In this document: in pieces, positions 11,486-20,906 of the stretch
Layout of the letters: the number at the start of each line of letters is the position of its first letter
How positions within the stretch are numbered: position 1 is the first letter of the stretch
DNA from: Streptomyces mayonensis
GTDB lineage: Bacteria > Actinomycetota > Actinomycetes > Streptomycetales > Streptomycetaceae
Reading direction: 5' to 3'
DNA: 64,000 nucleotides
NCBI RefSeq assembly: GCF_018982965.1
Contig: NZ_JACBYP010000024.1
Span: 1-64,000, forward strand
Notes under the pieces: model-generated
The model's input: only the letters and a program-made list of their open reading frames with translations
The model's database searches: none
What the model was told of the DNA's origin: nothing
Translations under genes and position numbers: made by a program

Positions 11486-11542
11486 GAGGCGGGCGATCGA
11501 GGGCGGACCCCGGACGGGGCCCGGACCTCGATCGCCCGCCTC
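11486..11542. terminator. Bidirectional terminator between convergent genes
   Basis: A 17-bp perfect inverted repeat (11486-11502 with 11526-11542) has a 23-nt loop that itself can fold (CCCC-GGAC-GGGG). It lies between the BCCT gene and the convergent D-amino-acid oxidase and can serve both. Confidence 0.8.
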
Positions 11543-11613
11543 TGTCAGTACCTCGATCGCCGGCCCCGGTCGGTTGCGCCGGTGCGCCGGTCCTCCCCCT
11601 TCTGCCGCCTCCG

Positions 11614-12576
11614 TCAGTTCTGCCGGCGGTCGGCGAGCCCGGCAGCCTCCTGCGCGCAGCCCCAGGCCACGGTCACGCCCGCGCCGCCGTGACCGTAGTT
11701 GTGCACCAGCAGCCGCCCGTCGGGCAGCGTCTCGCGCTCCAGCCGCACCGCGTGCCGGGCCGGCCGCAGCCCCACCAGGTGCCGCAGCACCCGTGCCTCC
11801 GCGATCTCGGGCCGCAGGGCCGCGCACCGGCGCAGGATCGCCTCCGCGACACCGGGGTCCGGCTCGGCGGACCAGTCGTCCTCCTCGGCCGTCCCGCCCA
11901 GCAGGAGCCGGCCGGGCTGCGGAAGGAAGTACGTCGTCGCACCGGAGGACTGGTCGGCCGAGACCAGCCAGGTGCGGATGCCGGGATTCTCGACGACGAC
12001 CAGTTGTCCGCGCACCGGGCGCACCGCAGCATCGGGCACCAGCTCCCGCGCGCCCAGTCCGGTGCAGTTGACCACGACCGGAGCCCGCACCTCGTCCAGA
12101 CCGGCCACCGCGCGCGTCTCGACCACCCCGCCCGCCGCCAGCAGCCGCTCGCGCAGCCACGGCAGATGAGTCGACATGTCGATGAGCGGCAAGCGTGCCC
12201 ACAGGCCCGTACCGGCGTACTCCGCGGCCGTCGACGCGCGCAGCCCCGGCAGCCGGGCGGAAGCCCAGGCACCCACCTCGTCCAGACCGGTCTCGCCGAG
12301 CACCCCTTCGACCATGCGCACGCCCGTCCGGCCGGGGCTGGCCGCCAGGTCCTCGTACACGTCCAGGGAGTGCAGCGCCCACGTCTGCGCCAGCGCGACC
12401 GGCTCGATGCGGTACGGCCACCACAGTCCGCCCGCGACCACCGAGGTGGTCCGCTCCACGGGCTCCCGCGTCCACAGCCGTACCCGCCTGCCGCGTTCGG
12501 CGAGCACGACGGCGGTCGTCAGCCCGATCACCCCGCCGCCGACCACGACGACCTCGTCATCCAGTTCGGTTTCCAC
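11614..12576 (-). CDS. FAD-dependent D-amino-acid oxidase
   Basis: Flavoenzyme of about 320 aa in the DAO family, oxidising D-amino acids to keto acids and ammonia. The N-terminal FAD-binding motif is VVVGGGVIGLTTAVVLAERG, followed by the DAO-typical VAGGLWWPYR loop. The C-terminus carries GLRPARHAVRLE and the flavin-contacting HNYGHGGAGVTVAWG motif, with the Arg expected to bind the substrate carboxylate. The length fits microbial DAOs. The start is the GTG at 12576; the frame extends far upstream without conserved sequence. It is divergent from the ABC-F gene, with a 102-bp gap. A role in D-amino-acid turnover from cell wall or medium is inference. Confidence 0.9.
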   Translation of the reverse strand: METELDDEVVVVGGGVIGLTTAVVLAERGRRVRLWTREPVERTTSVVAGGLWWPYRIEPVALAQTWALHSLDVYEDLAASPGRTGVRMVEGVLGETGLDEVGAWASARLPGLRASTAAEYAGTGLWARLPLIDMSTHLPWLRERLLAAGGVVETRAVAGLDEVRAPVVVNCTGLGARELVPDAAVRPVRGQLVVVENPGIRTWLVSADQSSGATTYFLPQPGRLLLGGTAEEDDWSAEPDPGVAEAILRRCAALRPEIAEARVLRHLVGLRPARHAVRLERETLPDGRLLVHNYGHGGAGVTVAWGCAQEAAGLADRRQN

Positions 12577-12678
12577 ACCGGCGACGTTAAGGCCTGCCCG
12601 GCGGATCATGCCACGCCGGAACCGGGCAGAGAGCGGGCACCCGCCACGATCCGGGCACCCTCTAAGATCTACGGTCTG

Positions 12679-14322
12679 ATGACTGCCACCCTCGTCGCCA
12701 AGAACCTCGCCGCAGGCCACGGCGACCGCTCCCTGTTCACCGGGCTCGACCTCGTGGTCGCCCCCGGCGACGTCATCGGGCTCGTCGGGGCCAACGGCGC
12801 GGGCAAGTCCACCCTCCTGCGGATGCTCGCCGGCCTCACCTCCCCCGACCGGGGCGACCTGAGCCTGTCCCCGCCGGCCGCCACCGTCGGCCACCTCCCG
12901 CAGGAGCCCGAGCGCAGGCCGGGGGAGAGCGTCCGGGCGTTCCTGGCCCGCCGTACCGGCGTCACCGAGGCCCAGCGCGCCATGGACGACGCCACCGCGG
13001 CCCTGGTCGACGGCGCTCCCGGCGCCGACGACGCCTACGCGACGAGCCTGGAGCGCTGGCTGGCCCTCGGCGGCGCCGACCTCGACGACCGGGCGGCGGA
13101 GGTGGCCGGCTCCCTGGGCCTGGCCGTCGGCCTGGACCAGCCGATGACGTCCCTGTCCGGCGGCCAGGCGGCCCGCGCGGGACTCGCCTCCCTCCTGCTG
13201 TCCCGCTACGACGTCTTCCTGCTCGACGAGCCGACCAACGACCTCGACCTGGACGGCCTGGAGCGCCTCGAACGCTTCGTGACCGGACTGCGCGCGGGCA
13301 CCGTCGTGGTCAGCCACGACCGCGAGTTCCTCACCCGCACCGTCACCAAGGTCCTCGAACTCGACCTCGCCCAGCAGCAGATCAACCTCTACGGCGGTGG
13401 CTACGACGCCTACCTGGAGGAACGCGCGGTGGCCCGCCGGCACGCCCGGGACGAGTACGAGGAGTACGCCGGCAGGCGCGCCGCCCTCCAGGACCGCGCC
13501 CAGACGCAGCGGGCCTGGATGGACAAGGGCGTCAAGAACGCGCGGCGCAAGGCGGGGGACAACGACAAGATCGGCCGCAAGTTCCGCAGCGAGGCCAGTG
13601 AGAAGCAGGCTGCCAAGGCCCGTCAGACCCAGCGCATGATCGAACGCCTGGAGGTCGTCGAGGAGCCGCGCAAGGAGTGGGAGCTGCGCATGGAGATCGC
13701 CTCGGCGCCCCGCTCGGGGTCGGTGGTCGCCACCCTGCGGGAGGCGGAGGTCCGGCGCGGCGGGTTCACGCTCGGACCGGTCTCCCTCCAGATCGACTGG
13801 GCGGACCGGGTGGCGGTGACGGGAGCCAACGGCGCGGGCAAGTCCACCCTCCTCGGTGCCCTCCTGGGCAGGGTCCCGCTCGACGCCGGACACGCGGCCC
13901 TCGGCTCCGGCGTGCTGCTCGGCGAGGTCGACCAGGCCCGGGGGCTCTTCCACGGCCCGGAGATCCTGCTGGACGCCTTCCGCGCCGCCCTCCCGGACAC
14001 GGACCCGGCCGACATCCGGACCCTCCTGGCCAAGTTCGCCCTCAAGGCCGACCACGTCGTGCGTCCGGCGTCGACCCTCTCACCCGGCGAACGCACCCGG
14101 GCCGCCCTGGCCCTGCTCCAGGGCAGCGGCGTCAACCTGCTGGTCCTGGACGAGCCGACCAACCACCTGGACCTCCCGGCCATCGAGCAACTGGAATCGG
14201 CCCTGGACAGCTACGAGGGCACGCTCCTCCTGGTCACCCACGACCGCCGCATGCTCAACGCGGTGAGGGTGACCCGCCGCCTGGAGGTGGCGGAGGGCAA
14301 GGTCACGGAGCTCTCCGCCTAG
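12679..14322 (+). CDS. ABC-F family ATPase (ribosome-associated type)
   Basis: Soluble protein of 547 aa with two ABC ATPase domains and no membrane segments, the layout of ABC-F proteins that act at the ribosomal E site. Both domains have Walker A GANGAGKST, ABC signatures (LSGGQAARA and LSPGERTRA) and Walker B with DEPTND or DEPTNH. The Lys/Arg-rich linker of about 100 residues between them (from ARRHARDEYEEY to KARQTQRMIERL) is the P-site tRNA-interaction motif region that separates factors from antibiotic-resistance members. Which class this belongs to cannot be told by eye. A hairpin terminator follows. Confidence 0.9.
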   Translation: MTATLVAKNLAAGHGDRSLFTGLDLVVAPGDVIGLVGANGAGKSTLLRMLAGLTSPDRGDLSLSPPAATVGHLPQEPERRPGESVRAFLARRTGVTEAQRAMDDATAALVDGAPGADDAYATSLERWLALGGADLDDRAAEVAGSLGLAVGLDQPMTSLSGGQAARAGLASLLLSRYDVFLLDEPTNDLDLDGLERLERFVTGLRAGTVVVSHDREFLTRTVTKVLELDLAQQQINLYGGGYDAYLEERAVARRHARDEYEEYAGRRAALQDRAQTQRAWMDKGVKNARRKAGDNDKIGRKFRSEASEKQAAKARQTQRMIERLEVVEEPRKEWELRMEIASAPRSGSVVATLREAEVRRGGFTLGPVSLQIDWADRVAVTGANGAGKSTLLGALLGRVPLDAGHAALGSGVLLGEVDQARGLFHGPEILLDAFRAALPDTDPADIRTLLAKFALKADHVVRPASTLSPGERTRAALALLQGSGVNLLVLDEPTNHLDLPAIEQLESALDSYEGTLLLVTHDRRMLNAVRVTRRLEVAEGKVTELSA

Positions 14323-14363
14323 GGGGCGTCGTTTGGAACAGGTCGGCTCCAGGCAGCGGCATC

Positions 14364-14389
14364 CGACCCGGCGCCTCAGCGCCGGGTCG
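14364..14389. terminator. Terminator hairpin between convergent genes
   Basis: An 11-bp perfect stem (14364-14374 with 14379-14389) with a CTCA tetraloop, GC-rich, lies in the 99-bp gap between the convergent ABC-F and tex genes and can serve both. Confidence 0.75.
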
Positions 14390-14421
14390 GCCCGCCCGCG
14401 GGCCCGGTCTCAGGTTCGTAC

Positions 14422-16791
14422 CTACGCCAACCCGGCCCGCCGCAGGGCGTCAGCCATCGCCCCGTTCGCCGGAGCCGTGCCACCGCCCGAGGGCCGGCCC
14501 TTTCCACCGCCGGCGGCCTTCCGCTGCCGGGGCGGCTTACCGCCCCGCTCCCGCTTCTGCTCCCCCCGGGGCCCCTGCGCACCCTGCGGAGCAGCCTCGT
14601 CGTCCAACCGCAGCGTCAACGAGATCCGCTTGCGCGGGATGTCGACGTCCAGCACCTTCACCTTGACGATGTCCCCGGGCTTGACCACGTCCCGCGGGTC
14701 CTTCACGAACGTCTTCGACATGGCCGACACGTGCACCAGCCCGTCCTGGTGCACACCGACGTCCACGAACGCCCCGAACGCCGCGACGTTCGTGACGACG
14801 CCCTCCAGCACCATCCCGGACGACAGGTCGGCGATCTTCTCCACGCCCTCCTTGAAGCTGGCCGTCCGGAACGCGGGCCGCGGGTCGCGCCCCGGCTTCT
14901 CCAGCTCCTTGAGGATGTCCGTGACCGTCGGCAGCCCGAACGTCTCGTCCACGAACTCGTCCGGCCTCAGCGACCGCAGCACGGCCGTGTTGCCGACCAG
15001 CCCGGCCACCTCCTGCCCGGTGGTCCGCACCATCCTGCGCACCACCGGATACGCCTCGGGGTGCACGCTGGACGCGTCCAGCGGATCGCTGCCGCCCCGG
15101 ATCCGCAGGAACCCCGCGCACTGCTCGTACGCCTTGGGGCCGAGCCGCGACACCTTCTTCAACTCGGTGCGGGAGCCGAACGGCCCGTTCGCGTCACGGT
15201 GCGCGACGATGTTCTCGGCGAGGCCGGAGGTGATGCCGGAGACCCGGGAGAGCAGGGGGGCCGACGCCGTGTTGACGTCCACGCCCACCCCGTTCACACA
15301 GTCCTCGACCACCGCGTCCAGCGAGCGCGACAGCTTCACCTCGGACAGGTCGTGCTGGTACTGACCGACGCCGATGGACTTCGGGTCGATCTTCACCAGT
15401 TCCGCCAGCGGGTCCTGCAGCCGCCGGGCGATCGACACCGCGCCGCGCAGCGAGACGTCCATGTCCGGGAGCTCCTGCGAGGCGAAGGCGGACGCCGAGT
15501 ACACGGAGGCCCCCGCCTCGGACACCATCACCTTGGTGAGCTTCAGCTCCGGGTGCCTGGAGATGAGCTCCCCGGCCAGCTTGTCGGTCTCCCTGGACGC
15601 CGTGCCGTTGCCGATGGCGACCAGGTCGACGGCGTGGTCCTCGGCGAGCCGTGCCAGCTTGGCGATCGCCTCGTCCCACCGGTTGGCCGGGACGTGCGGG
15701 TGGATCACGTCGGTGGCCACCACCTTGCCGGTCGCGTCGACCACGGCGACCTTCACGCCCGTACGGAAACCGGGGTCGAGGCCGAGCGTCGCGCGGGTGC
15801 CGGCCGGGGCGGCCAGCAGCAGGTCGCGCAGGTTGGCGGCGAAGACGTCGACCGCCTCGTCCTCGGCGGCCGTGCGCAGCCGCAGCCTGAGGTCGATGCC
15901 GAGGTGCACCAGGATGCGGGTGCGCCAGGCCCAGCGGACGGTGTCCCCGAGCCACTTGTCGGCGGGCCGCCCCCGGTCGGCGATGCCGAACCGGTTCGCG
16001 ACGATGCCCTCGTACGACGACGGCCCGTCCGTGGCCTCCTCCGGCTCCAGGACGAGGTCGAGCACGTCCTCCTTCTCGCCGCGCAGCATCGCGAGGATCC
16101 GGTGCGAGGGCAGCGCGGTGAAGGGCTCGGCGAAGTCGAAGTAGTCGGCGAACTTGGCACCGGCCTCCTCCTTGCCCTCCTTGACCCGGGCGGCGAGCCG
16201 GCCGCGCCCCCACATCCGCTCCCGCAGGTCGCCGATCAGGTCGGCGTCCTCCGAGAACTTCTCCGTGAGGATCGCCCGGGCACCGTCCAGCGCGGCCTGC
16301 GGATCGGCCACTGCCTTGTCGGCGTCCACGAACGCGGCCGCCGCGGCGAGGGGTTCGACCGTCGGGTCCGTGAGCAGGCCCTCGGCCAGCGGCTCCAGAC
16401 CCGCCTCCCGCGCGATCTGCGCCTTCGTCCGCCGCTTCGGCTTGAACGGCAGGTAGATGTCCTCCAGGCGCGCCTTGGTCTCCGCGCCGCGGATGCGCGC
16501 TTCCAGCTCCTCGGTGAGCTTGCCCTGCTCACGCACCGAGTCGAGGATCGCGGTCCGCCGCTCCTCCAGCTCCCGCAGGTAGCGCAGCCGCTCCTCGAGC
16601 GTGCGCAGCTGCGCGTCGTCGAGCATCTCGGTCGCTTCCTTGCGGTAGCGCGCGATGAAGGGCACGGTCGAGCCGCCGTCGAGCAGCTCCACCGCGGCCT
16701 TCACCTGCCGCTCCCGTACGCCGAGCTCCTCGGCGATCCTGCTCTCGATCGACCTTGCGTCGGTGGCCGCGCTGGCCCCGGGTGTCGTCAC
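14422..16791 (-). CDS. tex: Tex-like RNA-binding transcription accessory protein
   Basis: Nucleic-acid-binding protein of about 789 aa. Domain order: N-terminal helical Tex region ([26 protein letters not shown] in pieces), a YqgF/RNase H-like domain ([10 protein letters not shown]), tandem helix-hairpin-helix elements ([32 protein letters not shown]) and a C-terminal S1 domain ([18 protein letters not shown]). The tail is Arg/Gly/Pro-rich, an actinobacterial feature that may add RNA contacts. I use the GTG at 16791; a GTG at 16812 would add seven residues. Probably a transcription or translation accessory factor; its exact activity in Streptomyces is unclear. Confidence 0.93.
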   Translation of the reverse strand: MTTPGASAATDARSIESRIAEELGVRERQVKAAVELLDGGSTVPFIARYRKEATEMLDDAQLRTLEERLRYLRELEERRTAILDSVREQGKLTEELEARIRGAETKARLEDIYLPFKPKRRTKAQIAREAGLEPLAEGLLTDPTVEPLAAAAAFVDADKAVADPQAALDGARAILTEKFSEDADLIGDLRERMWGRGRLAARVKEGKEEAGAKFADYFDFAEPFTALPSHRILAMLRGEKEDVLDLVLEPEEATDGPSSYEGIVANRFGIADRGRPADKWLGDTVRWAWRTRILVHLGIDLRLRLRTAAEDEAVDVFAANLRDLLLAAPAGTRATLGLDPGFRTGVKVAVVDATGKVVATDVIHPHVPANRWDEAIAKLARLAEDHAVDLVAIGNGTASRETDKLAGELISRHPELKLTKVMVSEAGASVYSASAFASQELPDMDVSLRGAVSIARRLQDPLAELVKIDPKSIGVGQYQHDLSEVKLSRSLDAVVEDCVNGVGVDVNTASAPLLSRVSGITSGLAENIVAHRDANGPFGSRTELKKVSRLGPKAYEQCAGFLRIRGGSDPLDASSVHPEAYPVVRRMVRTTGQEVAGLVGNTAVLRSLRPDEFVDETFGLPTVTDILKELEKPGRDPRPAFRTASFKEGVEKIADLSSGMVLEGVVTNVAAFGAFVDVGVHQDGLVHVSAMSKTFVKDPRDVVKPGDIVKVKVLDVDIPRKRISLTLRLDDEAAPQGAQGPRGEQKRERGGKPPRQRKAAGGGKGRPSGGGTAPANGAMADALRRAGLA

Positions 16792-16852
16792 GATCCCGTA
16801 CCGCCTTCTCACTGAGGTTGCGCGGCAATTGTGGCAGGCGGCACCGACAATC

Positions 16853-16904
16853 GGGGATCAGGGCGCCGTCCGGGCCGGTCGGACCGGACGGCGCCCTGAT
16901 CCCC
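16853..16904 (-). terminator. Strong terminator downstream of the LPFR small gene
   Basis: A perfect 21-bp inverted repeat (16853-16873 with 16884-16904) with a 10-nt loop starts 3 bp after the stop codon of the 43-aa gene and lies 61 bp before the tex start. It isolates the small gene from tex. Confidence 0.85.
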
Positions 16905-16907
16905 GGG

Positions 16908-17039
16908 TCACACCCCGCGGCCCCGGGCGGTGGACGAGGCACCGCCGAAGAGCCGGGCCAGCGCCCGGAAGGGAAGCGTCACCACGGTGGCGACCGCGCC
17001 ACCGATCTGGCGCAGCACGTCTGCGACGGCACGGAACAC
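16908..17039 (-). CDS. LPFR-motif small protein
   Basis: A 43-aa protein starting at the GTG at 17039, read as MFRAVADVLRQIGG followed by VVTLPFRALARLFGG and a basic tail. It is amphipathic with a Leu/Phe/Arg-rich centre, matching the small Streptomyces proteins named for the LPFR motif. Translation is well supported by AAAGGGG (17046-17052), 6 nt ahead of the start, and a dedicated strong terminator immediately follows the stop. Function is unknown; the amphipathic helix suggests membrane association, which is inference. Standard ORF cutoffs would miss it or extend it wrongly upstream. Confidence 0.8.
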   Translation of the reverse strand: MFRAVADVLRQIGGAVATVVTLPFRALARLFGGASSTARGRGV

Positions 17040-17217
17040 GACAAGCCCCTTTCGTCCTGCGCCCGGCCCCGTCGGCCGGGCGCAGTACGGGTACCTCCGG
17101 ACCGGCCCGGCATGCCCGTTCGTACGCCCGGCCATGTCCCCGCGGCCGTCGCGTGATTCCGCGGCCGTCGCGGAGTCCGCGGCCGTCATGCGTTCCGCGC
17201 CACCGGCTCCGCCGGTG

Positions 17218-18099
17218 TCACCCCTTGCCGAGCAGGTCCGCAGGGAAGGCTCCCGCGCCGAGTGCCGTGCGCACGAAACCCGTTGCGAGTTCCGTCAGGC
17301 GTGCCACACCCTCAGGGCCGAGGTGCGCGTAGGGAGCCGCGTCCAGCCGGTCGGTCTCCCGCTCGACCTCGGCGCGCAGGGCCGAGCCCTCCTCGGTCAG
17401 TTCGCCCGCCCCGTCGACGAGACCCCGCTCGCGCAGCCGGTCGGTCGCGGCGTCCCACTCCTCCCGGGTCCAGCCCCGGGTGGTGAAGACCCACTTCGGG
17501 GCGATGCCCTTGCCGGTCGCGGTGTGCGTCACCACTGCCTCCAGGCCGTCCAGGCCGGCGGTCAGCAGGGCGGCGAGGTGGCCGTCGCCGCGGTGCTCGC
17601 GCAGCAGGGTCGCCGCGTGCCACAGGGCCAGGTGCGGCGCCTCGGGCACCGGCAGGTCCGCGTGGGCGGCGTACAGCGGACGGGCGCTGCGCGAACAGGC
17701 CTCGGCGGCACGCAGGGCGAGGGTGGCCGCCTCGGCCATCTCCGCGGAGGCCAGAGCCTCCTCGCCCAGCAGCCGGCGCAGGGTCGCGTCGACGGCACGC
17801 GTGCGTGCCGCCAGGGCCTGGCCGGGTGTGACCGTCTCCCACACGGCGGGCACGTGCCGGGCCACGAGGTCGTGCTTGTAGTTGTAGAACGCGGCCGTCA
17901 CCGCACCGGCGCCCACCGGGCCGAGCGCCGCGGCGCGCACCGCGAAGTTGACCGCCCGGTGGTCGGTGACCCCGAGGGCGCCCAGCTCCCGGCCCAGGTC
18001 GGGCGAGAAGTAGTGCGTCGAGTGCAGTGAGTTGAGCGCGCTGGTGCAGCGGCGGCCGACGCGCGGGTCCGTGGCGGTGTCGGTGGCGGCAGTTGTCAT
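17218..18099 (-). CDS. SCO6745-family protein (SalK-like)
   Basis: A 293-aa cytoplasmic protein of the Streptomyces family named after SCO6745 and sometimes annotated SalK. It is almost wholly alpha-helical and Ala/Leu-rich. The N-terminal half has a conserved LHSTHYFSPDL segment; the C-terminal third looks like a winged helix-turn-helix (GWTREEWDAATDRLRERGL, then ELTEEGSALRAEVE), as in PadR/MarR-like wings. I see no catalytic motif. The ATG at 18099 is the start. It is divergent from a GlxA-type regulator with a 111-bp shared promoter region. A regulatory role is possible but unproven. Confidence 0.85.
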   Translation of the reverse strand: MTTAATDTATDPRVGRRCTSALNSLHSTHYFSPDLGRELGALGVTDHRAVNFAVRAAALGPVGAGAVTAAFYNYKHDLVARHVPAVWETVTPGQALAARTRAVDATLRRLLGEEALASAEMAEAATLALRAAEACSRSARPLYAAHADLPVPEAPHLALWHAATLLREHRGDGHLAALLTAGLDGLEAVVTHTATGKGIAPKWVFTTRGWTREEWDAATDRLRERGLVDGAGELTEEGSALRAEVERETDRLDAAPYAHLGPEGVARLTELATGFVRTALGAGAFPADLLGKG

Positions 18100-18210
18100 G
18101 CCGCGCAGGTTACCAACCGGTCAGTACGTCCTCCAGTGCGCGGGCGCATGGCAGGAAAAGCGGGGTACTCGTCATTGCGGTCATCGCCGGGTGGGCGAAG
18201 AATCGTGGAC

Positions 18211-19173
18211 ATGGCGCAGCGAACCGTCCTCCTCGTCCTCTTCGACCAGGTCCAGAGCCTCGACGTCACCGGCCCCGTGGAGGTCTTCGCGGGCGCCGAA
18301 CGGCACGTACCGGGGACGTACCGCATCCGCACGGCCTCCCTGGACGGGGCGCCCGTGCGCACGTCCAGCGGTCTGACCGTCGTACCGGACCAGGCCCTCG
18401 CCGACGCGCCCGAGCCGCACACCCTGGTCGTGCCCGGCGGCCGGGGCACCAGGGACGCGGACCCGCGGCTGACCGACTGGGTGCGCGAGCACGGGCCACG
18501 CGCCCGGCGGCTGGTCTCGGTCTGCACCGGCGCGATCCTGCTCGCCCGGGCCGGCCTTCTGGACGGCCGGCGTGTCACCACCCACTGGGCCTACAGCGAC
18601 CGGCTCGCGCGCGACCACCCGGCCGTGGAGGTCGACCCCGACCCGATCTACGTCCGCGACGGGCGGGTGGCCACGTCCGCGGGCGTGACCTCCGGCATCG
18701 ACCTCGCCCTCGCCCTGGTGGAGGAGGACCTGGGCCGGGACGCCGCGCTGGCCGTCGCCCGGCACCTGGTCGTGTTCCTGCGCAGGCCGGGCAACCAGGC
18801 CCAGTTCAGCGCGCAGCCGGCCGTCCGGACCGCACGGCGGGCGCCGCTGCGCGAGCTCCAGCAGTGGATCACGGAGCACCCGGGCGCGGACCTGGGCGTG
18901 GAGTCGCTCGCCGCCCGCGCCGGTCTGTCGCCCCGTCACTTCGCCCGTGCCTTCCAGGCGGAGACCGGCACCACGCCCGGCCGGTACGTGGACCGGGTCC
19001 GGCTGGAACACGCCCGGCGGCTGCTGGAGGACGGCGGCGACGGCGTCGAGTCCGTCTCCCGCGCGAGCGGCTACGGAACGCCCGAGGCCATGCGCCGGGC
19101 CTTCGTCAAGGCCCTCGGTACCTCTCCGGCCGAGTACCGCCGCCGCTTCCGCCCCGCACCCGCCGTCCCCTGA
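18211..19173 (+). CDS. GlxA-type transcriptional regulator (DJ-1/PfpI domain plus AraC domain)
   Basis: Regulator of about 320 aa. Residues about 5-185 form a DJ-1/PfpI amidotransferase-like domain with VLFDQVQSLDVTGPVEVF at the start and the nucleophile-elbow Cys in SVCTGAILLA. Residues about 210-315 form a two-HTH AraC/XylS DNA-binding domain (GLSPRHFARAFQAETGTTP, then SVSRASGYGTPEAMRRAFVK). The ATG at 18211 or the GTG at 18205 is the start; GAAG at 18197-18200 lies ahead. The next gene downstream encodes a lone DJ-1/PfpI protein of the same subgroup, a common pairing that suggests the regulator controls it. The ligand is unknown. Confidence 0.9.
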   Translation: MAQRTVLLVLFDQVQSLDVTGPVEVFAGAERHVPGTYRIRTASLDGAPVRTSSGLTVVPDQALADAPEPHTLVVPGGRGTRDADPRLTDWVREHGPRARRLVSVCTGAILLARAGLLDGRRVTTHWAYSDRLARDHPAVEVDPDPIYVRDGRVATSAGVTSGIDLALALVEEDLGRDAALAVARHLVVFLRRPGNQAQFSAQPAVRTARRAPLRELQQWITEHPGADLGVESLAARAGLSPRHFARAFQAETGTTPGRYVDRVRLEHARRLLEDGGDGVESVSRASGYGTPEAMRRAFVKALGTSPAEYRRRFRPAPAVP

Positions 19174-19213
19174 CGGCACCGGGAACCGGACGGGGACCGG
19201 ACGACAGCCCTTC

Positions 19214-19290
19214 GAGCCGCGCACCCCGAGCCACGGCATCCCGAGTCACGGCATCCTGAGCCGCGCACCCCGAGTCACGGCCCCCCGAGC
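19214..19290. repeat. Degenerate direct repeats between regulator and DJ-1 gene
   Basis: A GAGCCGCGCACCCCGAG unit occurs twice, 44 bp apart (from 19214 and from 19258), with GAGTCACGG repeats between and after. It fills much of the 184-bp spacer; no hairpin terminator is obvious there. Confidence 0.5.
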
Positions 19291-19357
19291 CGCAGCGCCC
19301 GTACGGCAACGCCCTGTACGACAACGCCCCGAACGACCGTGGAAGGAAAGGGAACCC

Positions 19358-19993
19358 ATGCGGATCGCCATCGTTCTCTTCGACCGCTTCACCGCCCTGG
19401 ACGCGGTGGGCCCGTACGAGACCCTCGGCCGGCTGCCCGGCGCGGAGACCGTCTTCGTCGCCGAGCGGTCCGGCCCCGTCCGCACCGACACCGGAAGCCT
19501 CGCGCTCGTCGCCGACCGGACCCTGGCCGACGTGCCCGCCCCCGACGTCGTCGTCGTCCCGGGCGGCCCCGGGCAGACCCCGCAGATGGAGAACACGACC
19601 CTGCTGGACTGGCTGCGCGCCGCCGACGCCGGCAGCACCTGGACCACGTCCGTGTGCACGGGCTCCCTGCTGCTCGCCGCCGCCGGACTGCTGGAGGGCC
19701 GCCGGGCCACCTCCCACTGGCTGGCGCTCCCCGTCCTCGAACGCTTCGGGGCCGAACCGACCGGTCAGCGGGTGGTCACCGACGGCAAGTACGTCACCGC
19801 GGCCGGGGTCTCCTCGGGGATCGACATGGGCCTGACGCTGCTCGGCCGGATCGCGGGCGACGACCACGCCAGGGCGGTCCAGCTGATGACCGAGTACGAC
19901 CCGCAGCCGCCCTACGACGCCGGGTCCCCGGACAAGGCGCCCGCGCACCTCGTGGAGGCACTGCGCGAGGGGAGCCGGTTCACTCCGGCGTAG
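19358..19993 (+). CDS. DJ-1/PfpI family protein
   Basis: A 211-aa single-domain protein of the DJ-1/PfpI superfamily. It begins MRIAIVLFDRFTALDAVGPYE, the same opening as isocyanide-hydratase-like and GlxA N-terminal domains. The nucleophile Cys lies in SVCTGSLLLAAAG, followed by the conserved ATSHWLALPVLERFGA. The ATG at 19358 has a strong purine-rich ribosome site (GGAAGGAAAGGG) just upstream. It follows the GlxA-type regulator in the same direction, so it may be that regulator's target. It overlaps the convergent enoyl-CoA hydratase gene by 14 bp. Isocyanide hydratase activity is a guess from family placement. Confidence 0.85.
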   Translation: MRIAIVLFDRFTALDAVGPYETLGRLPGAETVFVAERSGPVRTDTGSLALVADRTLADVPAPDVVVVPGGPGQTPQMENTTLLDWLRAADAGSTWTTSVCTGSLLLAAAGLLEGRRATSHWLALPVLERFGAEPTGQRVVTDGKYVTAAGVSSGIDMGLTLLGRIAGDDHARAVQLMTEYDPQPPYDAGSPDKAPAHLVEALREGSRFTPA

Positions 19994-20735
19994 GCGCGCG
20001 CCAGCCGAAACGCGGCTGCCGGCGCTCCAGGAAGGCGGCGACCCCCTCCGCGGTGTCGCCGCTGCCGCGTGCCTGCGCGGCCCAGTGGGCGTCCCGGTCC
20101 CTGCGCCCGTCCGCGAACTCCTTCGCCGCGGCCTGCGTCAGCAGGGAGCGCGAGGCCAGCACCCGGGTGAACCCGGCCACCCGCCCGTCCAGTCCGTCCT
20201 CCGGCAGCACCTCGTCCACCAGGCCGGTGCGCAGCGCCCGCCCGGCGTCGATCAACTCGCCGCTGAACAGCAGGTACTTCGCGGTGGCCGGCCCGGTCAG
20301 CGCCACCAGCCGCCGGGTCGCGGACGCCGGATACACGACCCCCAGCCTGGCCGGGGTCACGCCGAACAGTGCGGACTCGGCGGCGAACCGCAGGTCGCAG
20401 GCGGCCGCCAGCTGCACCCCGCCGCCCACGCAGTGTCCCCGCACCGCCGCCAGCGTGGGCTTGGGGAACGCGGCGAGGGCCTCCTCGGCCCGTACCGCCA
20501 GCAGCTGGGCCTCCTCGGCCGACTCCCGCAGCGTCGAGATGTCGGCCCCCGCGCAGAACGTCGCGCCCTCACCGGTGAGGACCAGTGCCCGTACCGCCGG
20601 ATCGGCAGCCAGGGTGTCGAGCAGCTCGGGCAGCGCCCGCCACATCGCGGACGTCATGGCGTTGCGCTTGGCCGGATGGCGGACGGTGACGGTGGCCACC
20701 GAGTCCTCGACCCGGTGCAGCAGCTGCGGCTCCAT
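19980..20735 (-). CDS. Enoyl-CoA hydratase/isomerase family protein
   Basis: Crotonase-fold protein of 251 aa. The oxyanion-hole segments are visible as GEGATFCAGADIS and VRGHCVGGGVQLAAACD. A Glu is not obvious at the classical first catalytic position, so isomerase or other crotonase chemistry is possible. The C-terminal crotonase trimerisation helices end with GVAAFLERRQPRF, a conserved tail. The ATG at 20735 starts the conserved region; the open frame to 20825 is not conserved. It converges on the DJ-1 gene with a 14-bp overlap of 3-prime ends. Confidence 0.88.
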   Translation of the reverse strand: MEPQLLHRVEDSVATVTVRHPAKRNAMTSAMWRALPELLDTLAADPAVRALVLTGEGATFCAGADISTLRESAEEAQLLAVRAEEALAAFPKPTLAAVRGHCVGGGVQLAAACDLRFAAESALFGVTPARLGVVYPASATRRLVALTGPATAKYLLFSGELIDAGRALRTGLVDEVLPEDGLDGRVAGFTRVLASRSLLTQAAAKEFADGRRDRDAHWAAQARGSGDTAEGVAAFLERRQPRFGWRAPTPE

Positions 20736-20906
20736 GGACCGGATGCTATCCACTGATCTCTTCGCTTCGAGCGGGCAGGGAGCCAGGACAGGAACGGTCC
20801 CGTAAGCGACCATGTCGTACGGCATCGATCAGAACCGCTCGATATCTGCTGACTTGTGTTCAGTGCTCGGGTGTGGAGGGACGCGTTACCAACACTCAGA
20901 GGTGTG

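Noticed and set aside
9683-12475. 930-codon minus-strand open frame over the BCCT and DAO region
   Set aside because: Antisense shadow of the BCCT transporter in another frame; no motif and low-complexity composition.
14731-16815. 694-codon plus-strand open frame over tex
   Set aside because: Antisense to the fully recognisable Tex protein; His/Arg/Val-rich shadow.
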